Shown: positions 1-9,991, numbered from the stretch's first letter. The stretch: DNA of 64,000 bases from JAPOXR01 sp964291445 (GCA_964291445.2 OZ219862.1:1240001-1304000); one strand, 5' to 3'. Numbers and translations: made by a program. The notes: a model not told the origin generated them from the sequence alone.

Positions 1-247
1 CTGGCCGCACCCGCCGGGCGCCATGACAGGTTGTGCGCCTCGAGCCGCGCCGGCCGGCGGCGTCGGCGCGGCTGCCCATTGATGACAGGCGGCGTGTCGT
101 GGTCAGCCCGTGTAAATCCTGTCCCGTCCATGATCCATTCCGGCCGGGACGGGGCAGTTGCGCAATTCACGCTGCTTGTCTGGAAAGGTATGTCTGACCA
201 ATGCAAGCCTTCTTCCGGATCACCCCGTCCGGCATGAGAGTTTCGCC
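1..247. other. Left-edge region downstream of the cobalamin riboswitch
   Basis: No complete gene is visible here. Because the riboswitch reads leftward on the minus strand, the gene it controls should start here or just beyond the edge. One possible minus-strand ATG lies at 25..23 with an open frame to the edge (M-A-P-G-G-C-G-Q), but it has no clear ribosome-binding site and only eight codons are visible. The regulated gene therefore cannot be named. Confidence 0.4.
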
Positions 248-430
248 GACGGCAGGTCTCCTGACTTGCGGGTCGCTGCTCTCCCCGGCCCTTCCCAGCC
301 GCGATCGGCCAGTGGTCATATCCGGGGCAACTCTCCGCTTACAGTTGCGGGGGCAGTCACGGTCTTGGCGCCTGTCTGGCTACTCCTCACCGTATTCCCT
401 TTTCATCCCGACCGCGTATTCGGCGGGCGG
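248..430 (-). ncRNA. Cobalamin (B12) riboswitch
   Basis: Read on the minus strand, the conserved landmarks of the cobalamin riboswitch occur in order. They are a GGGAATACGGTG-type start near 399-388, the core GCCCCCGCAACTGTAAGCGG at about 354-335, the CCACTGG element at 315-309, a GGGAAGG segment near 297-291, and a perfect B12 box (AAGTCAGGAGACCTGCC) at about 267-251. Such RNAs bind adenosyl- or methylcobalamin and shut down B12 uptake, B12 synthesis or B12-independent isozymes. The controlled gene lies to the left, outside the window. The outer limits are approximate. Confidence 0.93.
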
Positions 431-685
431 AAAACCGTCGTCCCCCGGTTATTGCAATATCCGGAAATGGTCAAAGAAAATTCGAGGCGTTGAGAACGGA
501 TTCACATCAACCCGAGGAAATGGCGCGCACCGTCACGGCAAGATCCAGTCCGTTTGCCGCTGCGTCAGTGGCCGGAGGGAGTCGCCGCTTCCGGGGGCGA
601 CCGGATCCAGTGTCACGACCGGGCCATGCCGGCCGGCGATGGTCGGGTATATCCTGGAGACGGGACGGCCTTGATGACCGGATGG
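431..685. other. Intergenic region between tRNA-Ala and the riboswitch
   Basis: I see no credible gene here on either strand. It should hold the minus-strand promoter of the riboswitch transcript, but no convincing -35/-10 pair stands out. Confidence 0.4.
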
Positions 686-761
<76 letters not shown>

Positions 762-817
762 ATTATCCGGTACAGGCCCGCCTCATTGCGTGAATTCACG
801 CTGCGAGGCAAGCAAAA

Positions 818-1153
818 TCACGGTTCGTCATCGGAGGCGACATTTGCGATGTCGTCAAGCGGGACAGTATCCTCATCAGATTCGTCCAGCATGTCGTCGT
901 CGAGTTCAACACCATCCTCCACGTCATCCAGCAGACCGTCTTCATCCGACTGCGCCTCGGGGGCATCCTTCTTGGCGTCCTTTTCCTTCTTCGGAGCCTC
1001 GAAGTCACTGACTGGCCGTTCGGCCGGAGTCTCCACGAAGAATTCCTTGCCGCAAACGGGGCAATTTATCGGATTCCTTTTCAAATCATAAAACCGTGCA
1101 CCACAGCCCGGATCCTGACAAATTCGCTTGACGCCCCATTCTTCCCTGGCCAT
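818..1153 (-). CDS. FYDLN acid domain protein (TIGR02300 family)
   Basis: This is a 111-residue acidic protein. Residues 1-40 form a small zinc-ribbon-like head with an early Cys pair, the family signature ARFYDLKRNPINCPVCG and a downstream CPVC pair. From about residue 60 the tail is almost entirely Asp/Glu with scattered Ser. The family is typical of Alphaproteobacteria and has no assigned biochemical role. The frame is open further upstream, but the ATG at 1153 has AAGGGA a few bases before it and gives the family N-terminus MAREEWG. It is divergent from the metallopeptidase gene at 1435. Confidence 0.9.
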   Translation of the reverse strand: MAREEWGVKRICQDPGCGARFYDLKRNPINCPVCGKEFFVETPAERPVSDFEAPKKEKDAKKDAPEAQSDEDGLLDDVEDGVELDDDMLDESDEDTVPLDDIANVASDDEP

Positions 1154-1434
1154 CGAATTCCCTTCTTTGCTGTGTTTGTTGCTCGAATCCGGCACCCACT
1201 GCCACAAAGAAACCGGTAATGTCAAAGCCGGTAGGATGCCGGTGGTTCTACCCGCCGCCACCGGGATTGCAAACAGCCGGCAGCAGGATTTGGCCGCCCC
1301 GATGATGCCGGTGGCGAGTGGCAGGAATTGCGGTCGGTCATGGGCCCGATTACACGCCTGCATGCGCCAGGCACCCGGCTGCCGCCAGCCCGTCGCAGAG
1401 CCGCCTGGCCACCACCATCTCGAGAGGAAAGCCC

Positions 1435-2130
1435 GTGCCGATAACCGACATCCTGCTGATCGGAGAGCCGCCGATCCCGATCGTGGTGAAGAGAATTGCG
1501 AACGGGCGAAGGATATCGCTGCGGATCGACCGGATCAGCGGCCGGGTCTCCCTGACGGTTCCCGATCATCTCCGGATGGATGAGGCTCGCCGGTTCGTGC
1601 GTGACAGGCAGGGCTGGATCACCCGCAAACTCCAGGACGCCGTGCAGCGCCGGGTCCCCACCTTTGGTGATTCGTTTCCGCTTGAAGGACGTTCATTGGA
1701 GATCCGCAAGGCGGGCGGAAGCCGGATCCGGTGCCACGGCAGCCTGTTGCTGGCACCCTGCACCGACGCGAAACTGCCAGCTGCGCTCGGCGAGTTCTGC
1801 AGGTCCCTGGCCCGGGAAAGGCTGCTGGCCAGGACCCGCCACCATGCCGACATGCTCTCCCGTCCGCATCCGGCCATACGCCTGCGAGATACCCGGTCCC
1901 GGTGGGGGTCCTGTTCGTCCGACAACCGGCTGATGTTCTCCTGGCGCCTGGTCATGGCCCCACCCGAGGTGCTGGACTATGTTGCCGCCCACGAGGTGTC
2001 GCACCTCGCCGAACTCAATCACTCCAAGCGATTCTGGCAGATCGTCGAGCGACTCTGTCCCGATTACCTGCAACATCGGCAATGGCTGCGCCAGAACGGA
2101 GTCCTGCTCCACCAACATATCCTCGACTGA
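1435..2130 (+). CDS. YgjP/SprT-like M48-type metallopeptidase (DUF45)
   Basis: This is a predicted zinc-dependent peptidase of 231 residues. The C-terminal part carries HEVSH at about 186-190 followed by His at about 196, the zinc ligands of the YgjP/DUF45 family, within VAAHEVSHLAELNHSKRFW. The upstream RWGSCSS motif is also typical. A GTG start at 1435 is chosen because AGAGGAAA sits just before it; an upstream ATG at 1318 has no such site and gives an unlike-family, low-complexity N-terminus. Substrate unknown. It is convergent with lpd. Confidence 0.88.
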   Translation: MPITDILLIGEPPIPIVVKRIANGRRISLRIDRISGRVSLTVPDHLRMDEARRFVRDRQGWITRKLQDAVQRRVPTFGDSFPLEGRSLEIRKAGGSRIRCHGSLLLAPCTDAKLPAALGEFCRSLARERLLARTRHHADMLSRPHPAIRLRDTRSRWGSCSSDNRLMFSWRLVMAPPEVLDYVAAHEVSHLAELNHSKRFWQIVERLCPDYLQHRQWLRQNGVLLHQHILD

Positions 2131-2213
2131 CCGGCGGCTGCACCTCCGCATCCCGCAAACTGGCTCCAGACCGGCCAGGCCAGTCATGCGCGGTCGCTGC
2201 GGGCCCGGTCAGG

Positions 2214-3602
2214 TTAGGCGTGTATTGCGCCGTCGCCGCAAGCCAGGGCGGCCTCCCTGACCGCCTCGGAGAGGGTTGGATGGGCGTGGCAGGTCCTGGC
2301 GACATCTTCGGCCGCGGCGCCGAATTCCATGGCCACGCAAATCTCCTGAATCAGCTCGCCGGCACTCGGACCGATGATGTGACATCCGAGGATGCGATCG
2401 CTGGACTGGTCGGCCAGCATCTTGACAAACCCGTCAGCCGCCAGCGCCGATTTGGCCCGGCCATTGCCCATGAATGGAAACTTGCCGACCCGGTATTGCC
2501 GACCCTCCTCCTTCAGCTGTTCCTCGGTCGCTCCGACCGCCGCCACTTCCGGGTGGGTGTAGATGACCGACGGAATCACACCGTAATTGACATGACCCAA
2601 CCGGCCGGCAATGGTTTCGGCAACCGCCGTTCCTTCATCTTCCGCCTTGTGCGCCAGCATCGGGCCAGCCACCACGTCGCCAATCGCATAAATCCCGGCA
2701 ACATTGGTCTGCAGCCTGTCGTCGGTGGCCACCTGGCCCGCCTGCGTCATCTCGATTCCGGCCTCGACCAGGCCAAGACCGCCGGTATAGGGACGGCGCC
2801 CGGTGGCAACGAGGACAATGTCGGCCTCGTGGTCGTGATCGCTTTCCTTCTTGCGAAGCCGGTATTTGACCGCCAGCCCGCCCTTGCCCTTGTCGACGCC
2901 GGTGACCTGCGCACCGAGCACGATGTCCAGGCCCTGCTTCTTGAGCAGCCGGTTCAGGTTCTTGCAGACCTCGCCATCCATGCCCGGGGTGACCTGGTCA
3001 AGAAACTCCAGCACCGTCACCTTCGATCCCAGACGGGCATAGACGGAGCCGATCTCGAGGCCGATCACCCCGGCCCCGATGACGGTGAGCCGCTCGGGAA
3101 TCGCCTCGAGTTCCAGCGCCCCGGTCGATGACACGATGCGGTCCTCGTCAATCTCGACGCCCGGAATGCTGGTCGACTCCGAACCGGTTGCGAGCACGAT
3201 GTTGCCAGCCTCATGGGTCTCGTCTCCAACCTGCACCTTGCCGGGGCCGGCAATGCTCCCCCACCCCTTCAGCCAGTCGATCCCGTTCTTCTTGAACAGG
3301 AACTCGATGCCCCTGGTATTGGCCAGGATCGACTCGTCCTTGTAGGCAAGCATCCGCTTCCAGTCGACTTTCACGGCCGGCGAGCCCAGGCCCATCTTGG
3401 CAAAATTCGCATGGGTCTCGTGCAGCATGTGACTGGCATGCAGCAGGGCCTTCGACGGAATGCAGCCGACATTGAGGCAGGTTCCGCCGAGCGACTCCCT
3501 GCCTTCCACGCACGCCGCCTTCAACCCCAACTGTGCGGCCCTGATGGCGCAGACATAGCCGCCCGGACCCCCACCAACCACAATGACATCATAGCTTGCC
3601 AT
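2214..3602 (-). CDS. lpd: Dihydrolipoyl dehydrogenase (E3)
   Basis: This flavoprotein reoxidises the lipoyl arm of 2-oxo acid dehydrogenases with NAD+. The 462-residue product starts MASYDVIVVGGGPGG (FAD-binding, residues 10-15). It has the redox disulfide CLNVGC (Cys42/Cys47), a second Rossmann motif GAGVIGLE, the FAD GD motif YAIGDV, and the C-terminal HAHPTLSE that supplies the catalytic His-Glu pair. ATG 3602 is preceded by GGAGG. It is the last gene of the suc operon, 83 bp after sucB, so it most likely serves the 2-oxoglutarate dehydrogenase complex. Confidence 0.97.
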   Translation of the reverse strand: MASYDVIVVGGGPGGYVCAIRAAQLGLKAACVEGRESLGGTCLNVGCIPSKALLHASHMLHETHANFAKMGLGSPAVKVDWKRMLAYKDESILANTRGIEFLFKKNGIDWLKGWGSIAGPGKVQVGDETHEAGNIVLATGSESTSIPGVEIDEDRIVSSTGALELEAIPERLTVIGAGVIGLEIGSVYARLGSKVTVLEFLDQVTPGMDGEVCKNLNRLLKKQGLDIVLGAQVTGVDKGKGGLAVKYRLRKKESDHDHEADIVLVATGRRPYTGGLGLVEAGIEMTQAGQVATDDRLQTNVAGIYAIGDVVAGPMLAHKAEDEGTAVAETIAGRLGHVNYGVIPSVIYTHPEVAAVGATEEQLKEEGRQYRVGKFPFMGNGRAKSALAADGFVKMLADQSSDRILGCHIIGPSAGELIQEICVAMEFGAAAEDVARTCHAHPTLSEAVREAALACGDGAIHA

Positions 3603-3685
3603 GAAGGCCTCCATTTCCCGACAGGTTCATGTTCCGAAATTCCGCCCCGACACCGGCCATCCTGGCCGAGATTCAACCAGGTCGC

Positions 3686-4891
3686 TCAAATCCCCATCAG
3701 CAGCCGGTGCGGCTCCTCGATCAGCTCCTTGACCCTGACCAGGAAGGTGACGGCGCCCTTGCCATCGACGATCCGGTGATCATAGGACAGCGCCAGATAC
3801 ATCATCGGTCGGATCACCACCTCGCCATTCAGCGCGATCGGCCTCTCCTGGATCTTGTGCATCCCGAGAATGCCGGATTGCGGCGGGTTGAGTATCGGCG
3901 ATGACATCAGCGAGCCATAGACTCCGCCATTGGAGATCGAGAAGGTGCCTCCCTGCATCTCGGCGATCGACAGCTGGCCATCCCTGGCGCGGGCACCGGC
4001 ATTGGCGATTGCCAGTTCGATCTCGGCAAAGCCAAGCCGGTGGGCATTCCGGATCACCGGAACCACGAGCCCGGTCGGCGTGCCGACCGCAATGCCCATA
4101 TGGACAAATTTCTTGTAGACGATCTCGTTGCCGTCGATTTCGGCATTGACCTCGGGAACGTCGACAAGCGCCTCGCAACAGGCCTTGACAAAAAACGACA
4201 TGAAGCCGAGGCGGGCGCCGTATTTCTTCTCGAACACATCCTTGAACTCGGACCTGATCTGCATCACCCGCGACATGTCCACCTCGTTGTAGGTGGTCAG
4301 TATGGCGGCGGTGTTCTGTGCATCCTTCAGCCGGCTGGCGATGGTCTGACGCAGCCGCGACATCCGCAGCCGCTCCTCGCCATCCTCGGCTGGCCGCGCC
4401 TGCGGCTCTGGCTCGGGTGCCGGCGCCTGCCCTGCCGACGCGATCGCCGCCAGCACGTCTTCCTTCATCACCCGGCCGTCACGACCCGAACCCGTGACCG
4501 CATCCTGCGAGATCCCGTGTTCCGCCATCATCACCTGCGCCGATGGCGCATGTTCCGGGTCGCGCCCGGGCTTGCTGTCCGGTTGCGGTGAGGGAGGTGC
4601 CGCCTCCACCGGGGACTCCGCCTTCGGTGCCGGATCTTCTGCCACCACCCCGGTGCCCTCGCCAATCATCGCCAGCAAGGCGCCGACCTCGACCTCGGCG
4701 CCCTGGGCAGCGACGATCTCCGCCAGGATGCCGGCTTCGGGCGACGGTACCTCGACAGTCACCTTGTCGGTTTCCAACTCGCAGACCACCTCGTCGGCAG
4801 CAACGGCCTCACCCTGCTTCCTGAACCACGTGCCGACCGTCGCTTCGGTAATGCTCTCCCCGAGAGTCGGAACTCGAATTTCTGCTGTCAT
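3686..4891 (-). CDS. sucB: 2-Oxoglutarate dehydrogenase E2, dihydrolipoyl succinyltransferase
   Basis: This is the E2 core of the 2-oxoglutarate dehydrogenase complex (401 residues). Domains in order: a lipoyl domain with ELETDKV and the lipoylated Lys at 43; a Pro/Ala/Glu-rich linker; the peripheral subunit-binding domain (about 115-145, GSGRDGRVMKEDV); and the acyltransferase domain ending with the catalytic SYDHRIVDG (His372, Asp376). The ATG lies 4 bp after the sucA stop, with GGTGGAG just upstream. The arrangement implies translational coupling with sucA. Confidence 0.97.
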   Translation of the reverse strand: MTAEIRVPTLGESITEATVGTWFRKQGEAVAADEVVCELETDKVTVEVPSPEAGILAEIVAAQGAEVEVGALLAMIGEGTGVVAEDPAPKAESPVEAAPPSPQPDSKPGRDPEHAPSAQVMMAEHGISQDAVTGSGRDGRVMKEDVLAAIASAGQAPAPEPEPQARPAEDGEERLRMSRLRQTIASRLKDAQNTAAILTTYNEVDMSRVMQIRSEFKDVFEKKYGARLGFMSFFVKACCEALVDVPEVNAEIDGNEIVYKKFVHMGIAVGTPTGLVVPVIRNAHRLGFAEIELAIANAGARARDGQLSIAEMQGGTFSISNGGVYGSLMSSPILNPPQSGILGMHKIQERPIALNGEVVIRPMMYLALSYDHRIVDGKGAVTFLVRVKELIEEPHRLLMGI

Positions 4892-4895
4892 GCTG

Positions 4896-7853
4896 TCAAT
4901 CTCCACCTAAGGTCAGAGCCTCATCCACAATCTGTGCCTGCTGTCTCTGGTGTTCCCTGAACAGCCCGGCCGCCGGCGACGCCGAAGCCTGGCGGCCGAC
5001 ATATTCCACCCGTCCGGATTTTGCTTTTATCTTCTGCAGAACCCATTGGAGGTTGGGTTCGATGAACTGCCACGCACCCTGGTTTCTTGGCTCCTCCTGG
5101 ACCCAGATCATTTCCGCATTCCTGAACCTCGAAAGCTCCTTGATCAGGGCCATTGCCGGAAACGGGTAATACTGCTCGACCCGCATCAGGTAGACGTCGT
5201 CGATGCCGCGGGCGTCCCGTTCCTCGAGAAGGTCGAAATAGACCTTGCCGGAGGTGATGACCACCCTGCGGATATCCTTGTCATCCACCAGCTTGGTATC
5301 GGAGTTGCCGTGCTGGGCATCATCCCACAATACCCGGTGGAATGTCGTTCCCGACGCCATCTCGTCGAGTCTCGATACTGCCAGCCGGTGGCGCAGCAGC
5401 GACTTTGGCGTCATCAATACCAGCGGCTTGCGAAAATCACGGTGCATCTGCCGACGAAGGATGTGGAAATAGTTGGCCGGGGTGGTGCAATTGGCGACAA
5501 TCCAGTTATCCTCGGCGCATAATTGCAGGAACCGCTCAAGCCTGGCGCTGGAATGTTCCGGCCCCTGACCTTCGAAACCATGCGGCAGCAGCAGCACCAG
5601 GCCCGACATCCGCAGCCATTTGCGCTCACCGGTGGCAATGAACTGGTCGATCATGATCTGTGCGCCATTGGCGAAATCGCCGAATTGCGCCTCCCACATC
5701 ACCAGCGTGTTCGGCTCGCTCAGCGAATAGCCATATTCGAAGCCGAGCACGGCGAATTCCGAGAGCATCGAGTCGATGACCTGGAACTTGGCCTGGCCCT
5801 GATCAATATGATTGAGGGAGACGAATTTCTCCTCGGTATCCTGGTCGATGAAGGCGCAATGCCGCTGGCTGAAGGTTCCCCTGGTGGAATCCTGTCCCGA
5901 CAGCCTGACGCCATACCCTTCAAGGAGCAGGCTTCCGAAGGCCAGCGCCTCGCCCATTGCCCAGTTGCAGCCCTCGCCGGAATCGAAGACCTTTTCCCTG
6001 GAGCGTAGAAGCCGCTTCAATGTCGGGTGCAGGCTGAATCCCTCCGGGACATGCACCAGCGCCTTGCCGACGCGCTTCAGAACCTCGCCCCTGACGCCGG
6101 TCCGTCCCCGCTGGTCGTCATCAATCTGCGACTGGAGATGCGACCAGCGGCCGTCAAGCCAGTCGGCATCATTCGGCTTGTAACTCTTTGCCACCTCGAA
6201 TTCATCGTCAAGCCGCTGGCGAAATTCCGACTTGCGCCGGGCGACTTCGCCTTCCGGAACCAGCCCTTCTGCCACCAGCTTCTTCGAATACAGTTCCAGC
6301 GTGGTCTCGTGGTTCTTGATGATCCGGTACATTTCCGGCTGGGTGAACATGGGCTCATCGCCCTCATTATGGCCAAACCGCCGGTAGCAGAACACGTCGA
6401 CCACCACATCCTTGCGGAATTTCTGCCGAAACTCCGTTGCCACCCTGGCGGCATGCACCACCGCCTCCGGATCATCGCCGTTCACGTGGAAGATCGGTGA
6501 TTCGGTGATCATGGAAATGTCGGTCGGATATGGCGAGGACCTGGAATAATGCGGCGCCGTGGTAAATCCGATCTGGTTGTTCACGATCAGGTGGATGGTG
6601 CCGCCGGTTGCATGCCCGACCAGCCCGGAAAGGCCGAAGCATTCGGCAACGATTCCCTGCCCGGCAAAGGCGGCATCGCCATGCAGAAGCACCGGCAACA
6701 CCTGCGTGCGCTGCTCATCCCCCAATTGCTCCTGCTTTGCCCTGGCCTTGCCAATGACAACGGCATTCACCGCCTCCAGGTGCGACGGGTTGGCAGTCAG
6801 CGACAGGTGGACATTGTTGCCGTCGAACTCGCGGTCGGATGATGCGCCCAGATGGTATTTCACATCGCCGGAGCCGGACACATCCTCCGGTTTGAAGCTG
6901 CCGCCACCGAATTCGTTCAGGATGGCCCGGTACGGCTTGCTCATGACATTGGCCAGGATATTGAGGCGGCCACGATGCGGCATGCCGATGACGATCTCGG
7001 TCACCCCGAGCGCACCGCCACGCTTGATGATCTGCTCCATCGCCGGGATGATCGACTCGGCGCCATCGAGACCAAATCGCTTGGTCCCGGTATACTTGGC
7101 CTGCAGGAACTTCTCGAAGCCTTCCGCCTCGATCAGCTTGTTCAGGATGGCCCGGCGGCCCTCCTGGGTGAATGCGATCTCCTTGCCATAGCCCTCGATA
7201 CGCTCCTTCAGCCAGCTGCTCTGCTCCGGATCAGAGATATGCATGTATTGCAGGGCAAAGGTGCCACAATAGGTCCGCTTGACCATGGCCAGTATCTCGC
7301 GCATGGTCGCTGTCTCGAGGCCAAGCACCCTGTCAATGAAGATCGGCCGGTCCATGTCGGCCTCCGAGAAACCGTAGGATGCCGGATCGAGCTCGGCATG
7401 GCCGGTGTGATGGGTCAGGCCGAGCGGATCAAGCCTGGCAATCCGGTGCCCCCTGATCCGATAGGCCCTGATCAGCATCAGCGCCCGGATTGAATCGACG
7501 GTCCGCTGCTGGACCTCCCGTTCCGGAATGTCGATGCCGCCGGCGGCCGCCAGCCCCCTGATTCTCGATTCGAGAAGGCGGCCGTCAATCGAATCGGTCT
7601 CGGCCCATTGACCATCGAATGCCGCGACCAGCTCGCCATTGTCGAGCATCGGCCAGTTTGCCAATTTCCAGCTCGGCGGCACCGACGGACCCGCCCCGTC
7701 ATCGCTGAGAGCCTCGAAATACCGCCGCCACGATTCGTCGACCGATGACGGGCTCGACATGTAGCGGGTGCGCAGCTGCTCGATATATTCGGCATTCTGC
7801 CCCTGCAGGAAACTCGATGTATGAAAATACCGGTTCGGGCTCTGCTCTTGCAT
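4896..7853 (-). CDS. sucA: 2-Oxoglutarate dehydrogenase E1
   Basis: This is the thiamine-diphosphate E1 that decarboxylates 2-oxoglutarate and succinylates the lipoyl arm of SucB. The 985-residue length is normal. The N-terminus (NRYFHTSSFLQGQNAEYIEQ) is the E2-binding segment of the family. GMPHRGRLNILANV, GDAAFAGQG and FGHNEGDEP are conserved ThDP and substrate-site blocks. ATG 7853 has GGGGAAAG immediately before it; an in-frame GTG 12 bp upstream is less likely. It lies 23 bp from sucD and 4 bp from sucB. Confidence 0.97.
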   Translation of the reverse strand: MQEQSPNRYFHTSSFLQGQNAEYIEQLRTRYMSSPSSVDESWRRYFEALSDDGAGPSVPPSWKLANWPMLDNGELVAAFDGQWAETDSIDGRLLESRIRGLAAAGGIDIPEREVQQRTVDSIRALMLIRAYRIRGHRIARLDPLGLTHHTGHAELDPASYGFSEADMDRPIFIDRVLGLETATMREILAMVKRTYCGTFALQYMHISDPEQSSWLKERIEGYGKEIAFTQEGRRAILNKLIEAEGFEKFLQAKYTGTKRFGLDGAESIIPAMEQIIKRGGALGVTEIVIGMPHRGRLNILANVMSKPYRAILNEFGGGSFKPEDVSGSGDVKYHLGASSDREFDGNNVHLSLTANPSHLEAVNAVVIGKARAKQEQLGDEQRTQVLPVLLHGDAAFAGQGIVAECFGLSGLVGHATGGTIHLIVNNQIGFTTAPHYSRSSPYPTDISMITESPIFHVNGDDPEAVVHAARVATEFRQKFRKDVVVDVFCYRRFGHNEGDEPMFTQPEMYRIIKNHETTLELYSKKLVAEGLVPEGEVARRKSEFRQRLDDEFEVAKSYKPNDADWLDGRWSHLQSQIDDDQRGRTGVRGEVLKRVGKALVHVPEGFSLHPTLKRLLRSREKVFDSGEGCNWAMGEALAFGSLLLEGYGVRLSGQDSTRGTFSQRHCAFIDQDTEEKFVSLNHIDQGQAKFQVIDSMLSEFAVLGFEYGYSLSEPNTLVMWEAQFGDFANGAQIMIDQFIATGERKWLRMSGLVLLLPHGFEGQGPEHSSARLERFLQLCAEDNWIVANCTTPANYFHILRRQMHRDFRKPLVLMTPKSLLRHRLAVSRLDEMASGTTFHRVLWDDAQHGNSDTKLVDDKDIRRVVITSGKVYFDLLEERDARGIDDVYLMRVEQYYPFPAMALIKELSRFRNAEMIWVQEEPRNQGAWQFIEPNLQWVLQKIKAKSGRVEYVGRQASASPAAGLFREHQRQQAQIVDEALTLGGD

Positions 7854-7876
7854 GTCTTTCCCCACCCGTCGATCGA

Positions 7877-8761
7877 TCAGTTGTTGATGGCCTTCAGCAC
7901 CGCTTCCCCCAGCGTTGCCGGGCTGTCGGCAAATTCGATTCCGGCCGATCGCATGGCCTCGATCTTGTCATCGGCGCCGCCCTTTCCACCGGAAATCACC
8001 GCGCCGGCATGGCCCATTCGCCGGCCCGGCGGTGCCGTTCTGCCGGCGATGAAGCCGGCAATCGGCTTGGCCCGCCCATGGCGGGCTTCCGCCACGATGA
8101 ATTCGGCCGCCTCTTCCTCGGCGCTTCCGCCGATTTCGCCGATCATGATGATGGATTCGGTCTCGTCATCGGCAAGGAACATCTCGAGCACATCGACGAA
8201 TTCGGTCCCCTTGACCGGATCGCCGCCGATGCCGACACAGGTTGACTGGCCAAGACCGACATCGCTGGTCTGCTTGACCGCCTCGTAGGTCAGGGTCCCG
8301 GAACGGGAGACCACGCCGACGCTTCCCCGGCGGTGGATATGTCCGGGCATGATGCCGATCTTGCATGCGTCCGGTGTGATGACGCCCGGGCAATTCGGAC
8401 CCACGAGCCGCGATCCGGAATTGTCCAGCGCCCGCCGGGCGGTGATCATGTCGCGGACCGGGATCCCCTCGGTCACGCAGACGATCAGCTCGATTCCGGC
8501 AGCACACGCCTCCATGATCGCATCGGCGGCAAAGGCGGGCGGAACGTAGATGGCGGTGGCATTGGCACCGGTCGCGTCCATGGCCTGCCTGACGGTATCG
8601 AACACCGGCAGGCCGAGATGCGTGCTGCCACCCTTGCCGGGCGTTACCCCTCCAACCATCACCGTTCCGTAGGCAATGGCCTGTTCGGTGTGGAAGGTGC
8701 CCTGCGCCCCAGTCAAACCCTGGCAGATTACCTTGGTTTGACGGTCAACCAGAATAGCCAT
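7877..8761 (-). CDS. sucD: Succinyl-CoA ligase alpha subunit
   Basis: This subunit forms succinyl-CoA and succinate interconvertibly with ATP or GTP, through a phosphohistidine. The 294-residue sequence has the CoA-binding start VICQGLTGAQGTFHTEQAI, the GPNCPG loop (121-126) and the phosphorylated His251 in RRMGHAGAVISGG. AGGAGAA lies upstream of the ATG. It follows sucC by 30 bp in the suc operon and pairs with SucC. Confidence 0.97.
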   Translation of the reverse strand: MAILVDRQTKVICQGLTGAQGTFHTEQAIAYGTVMVGGVTPGKGGSTHLGLPVFDTVRQAMDATGANATAIYVPPAFAADAIMEACAAGIELIVCVTEGIPVRDMITARRALDNSGSRLVGPNCPGVITPDACKIGIMPGHIHRRGSVGVVSRSGTLTYEAVKQTSDVGLGQSTCVGIGGDPVKGTEFVDVLEMFLADDETESIIMIGEIGGSAEEEAAEFIVAEARHGRAKPIAGFIAGRTAPPGRRMGHAGAVISGGKGGADDKIEAMRSAGIEFADSPATLGEAVLKAINN

Positions 8762-8791
8762 GACTGTGCGCTTCTCCTGCTGGCGGTTTGA

Positions 8792-9991
8792 TCAACCCGG
8801 CACCCTGACCGCGGCAACGATCTTCCTGGCGGCATCACCGAGATCATCGGCAGCGATGACATTCAGTCCGCTCTCCATGATGACCGACTTTCCCTTTTCG
8901 ACATTGGTTCCCTCGAGCCGAACCACCAGCGGCACCTCCAGGCCGACCTCGCGTACCGCCTCCACCACCCCTTCGGCGATGGTATCGCAACGCATGATTC
9001 CGCCGAAGATATTGACCAGGATTCCACGGACATTCGGGTCGGATGTAATGATCTTGAATGCCTCGACCACCTTCTCCCGCGATGCGCCGCCCCCAACATC
9101 GAGGAAATTGGCCGGCTCAGACCCGTAAAGCTTGATGATGTCCATGGTCGCCATTGCCAGGCCGGCGCCATTGACCATGCAGCCGATCTCGCCATCGAGT
9201 GCAATGTAGCTCAACCCGAATTCCGAGGCCGCCAGTTCCTTGGGGTCCTCCTCGGACTCGTCGCGCAGCCCGGCAAGTTCCGGGTGCCGGTAGATGGCGC
9301 TGGAGTCGAATGACATCTTGCTGTCGAGACACAGGAGGTCGCCGGCACGGGTGACGACCAGCGGGTTGATTTCCAGCAATTCCGCATCGGTCTCCTGGTA
9401 GAGGCGGTAGGCATTGGCCAAGAGCCCGGCGCATTGTTTCGCCAGCTTCCCGTCCAGCCCCAGGCCGGAGGCGCAGCTCCTGCCGTGATGCGGCTGCAAT
9501 CCGGTTGCCGGATCGACCGACAGGGTGACGATCCGCTCCGGGCTCGATTGCGCCACCTCCTCGATATCCATGCCGCCTTCCGTCGAACAGACCACGGATA
9601 CCCGCGCCCGGCTCCTGTCGAGCAGGATGGCAAAATAGAGTTCGCGTTCGATCTCGGCGCCTTGCTCGATATAGACGCGGCCCACCTGCTTGCCGGCACC
9701 ACCGGTCTGGTGAGTCACCAGCGTGTTGCCGAGCATCCGGCTGGCCGTTGCCGCCGCATCGTCCACCGACCGGGTTATCCTGACACCGCCGCCATCGCCG
9801 GCATCGGCCTCGCGGAATTTTCCCTTGCCACGCCCGCCGGCATGGATTTGCGCCTTGACGACCCGGACCGGACCGTCCAGCTCGGCCGCCGCTGCCGCCG
9901 GATCCTCGCCGGCCAGCACCGCACGCCCTTCCGACACCGGCAAACCGTATTCCCGCAGCAGCTGCTTTGCCTGGTACTCGTGGATATTCAT
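8792..9991 (-). CDS. sucC: Succinyl-CoA ligase beta subunit
   Basis: This is the ATP-grasp beta subunit of succinyl-CoA synthetase (399 residues). It starts MNIHEYQAKQLLREYGLPV as in the family, and contains VVKAQIHAGGRGKGK (nucleotide binding) and the C-terminal NIFGGIMRCD / LVVRLEGTNVEKGK blocks that contact CoA and the alpha subunit. The open frame extends 12 codons further, but the ATG at 9991 matches the family start and has a GGAGAGGA stretch upstream. It is the first gene after a 322-bp gap from mdh. Confidence 0.96.
   Translation of the reverse strand: MNIHEYQAKQLLREYGLPVSEGRAVLAGEDPAAAAAELDGPVRVVKAQIHAGGRGKGKFREADAGDGGGVRITRSVDDAAATASRMLGNTLVTHQTGGAGKQVGRVYIEQGAEIERELYFAILLDRSRARVSVVCSTEGGMDIEEVAQSSPERIVTLSVDPATGLQPHHGRSCASGLGLDGKLAKQCAGLLANAYRLYQETDAELLEINPLVVTRAGDLLCLDSKMSFDSSAIYRHPELAGLRDESEEDPKELAASEFGLSYIALDGEIGCMVNGAGLAMATMDIIKLYGSEPANFLDVGGGASREKVVEAFKIITSDPNVRGILVNIFGGIMRCDTIAEGVVEAVREVGLEVPLVVRLEGTNVEKGKSVIMESGLNVIAADDLGDAARKIVAAVRVPG

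Noticed and set aside
1731..3131. 466-codon plus-strand frame opposite lpd
   Set aside because: Shadow of lpd and the YgjP-like gene; no family features.
8461..8475. GGGATCCC inside sucD as a fourth operator of the organosulfate GntR
   Set aside because: It lies in coding sequence, lacks the TTT flank shared by the three true candidates, and is far from the island.
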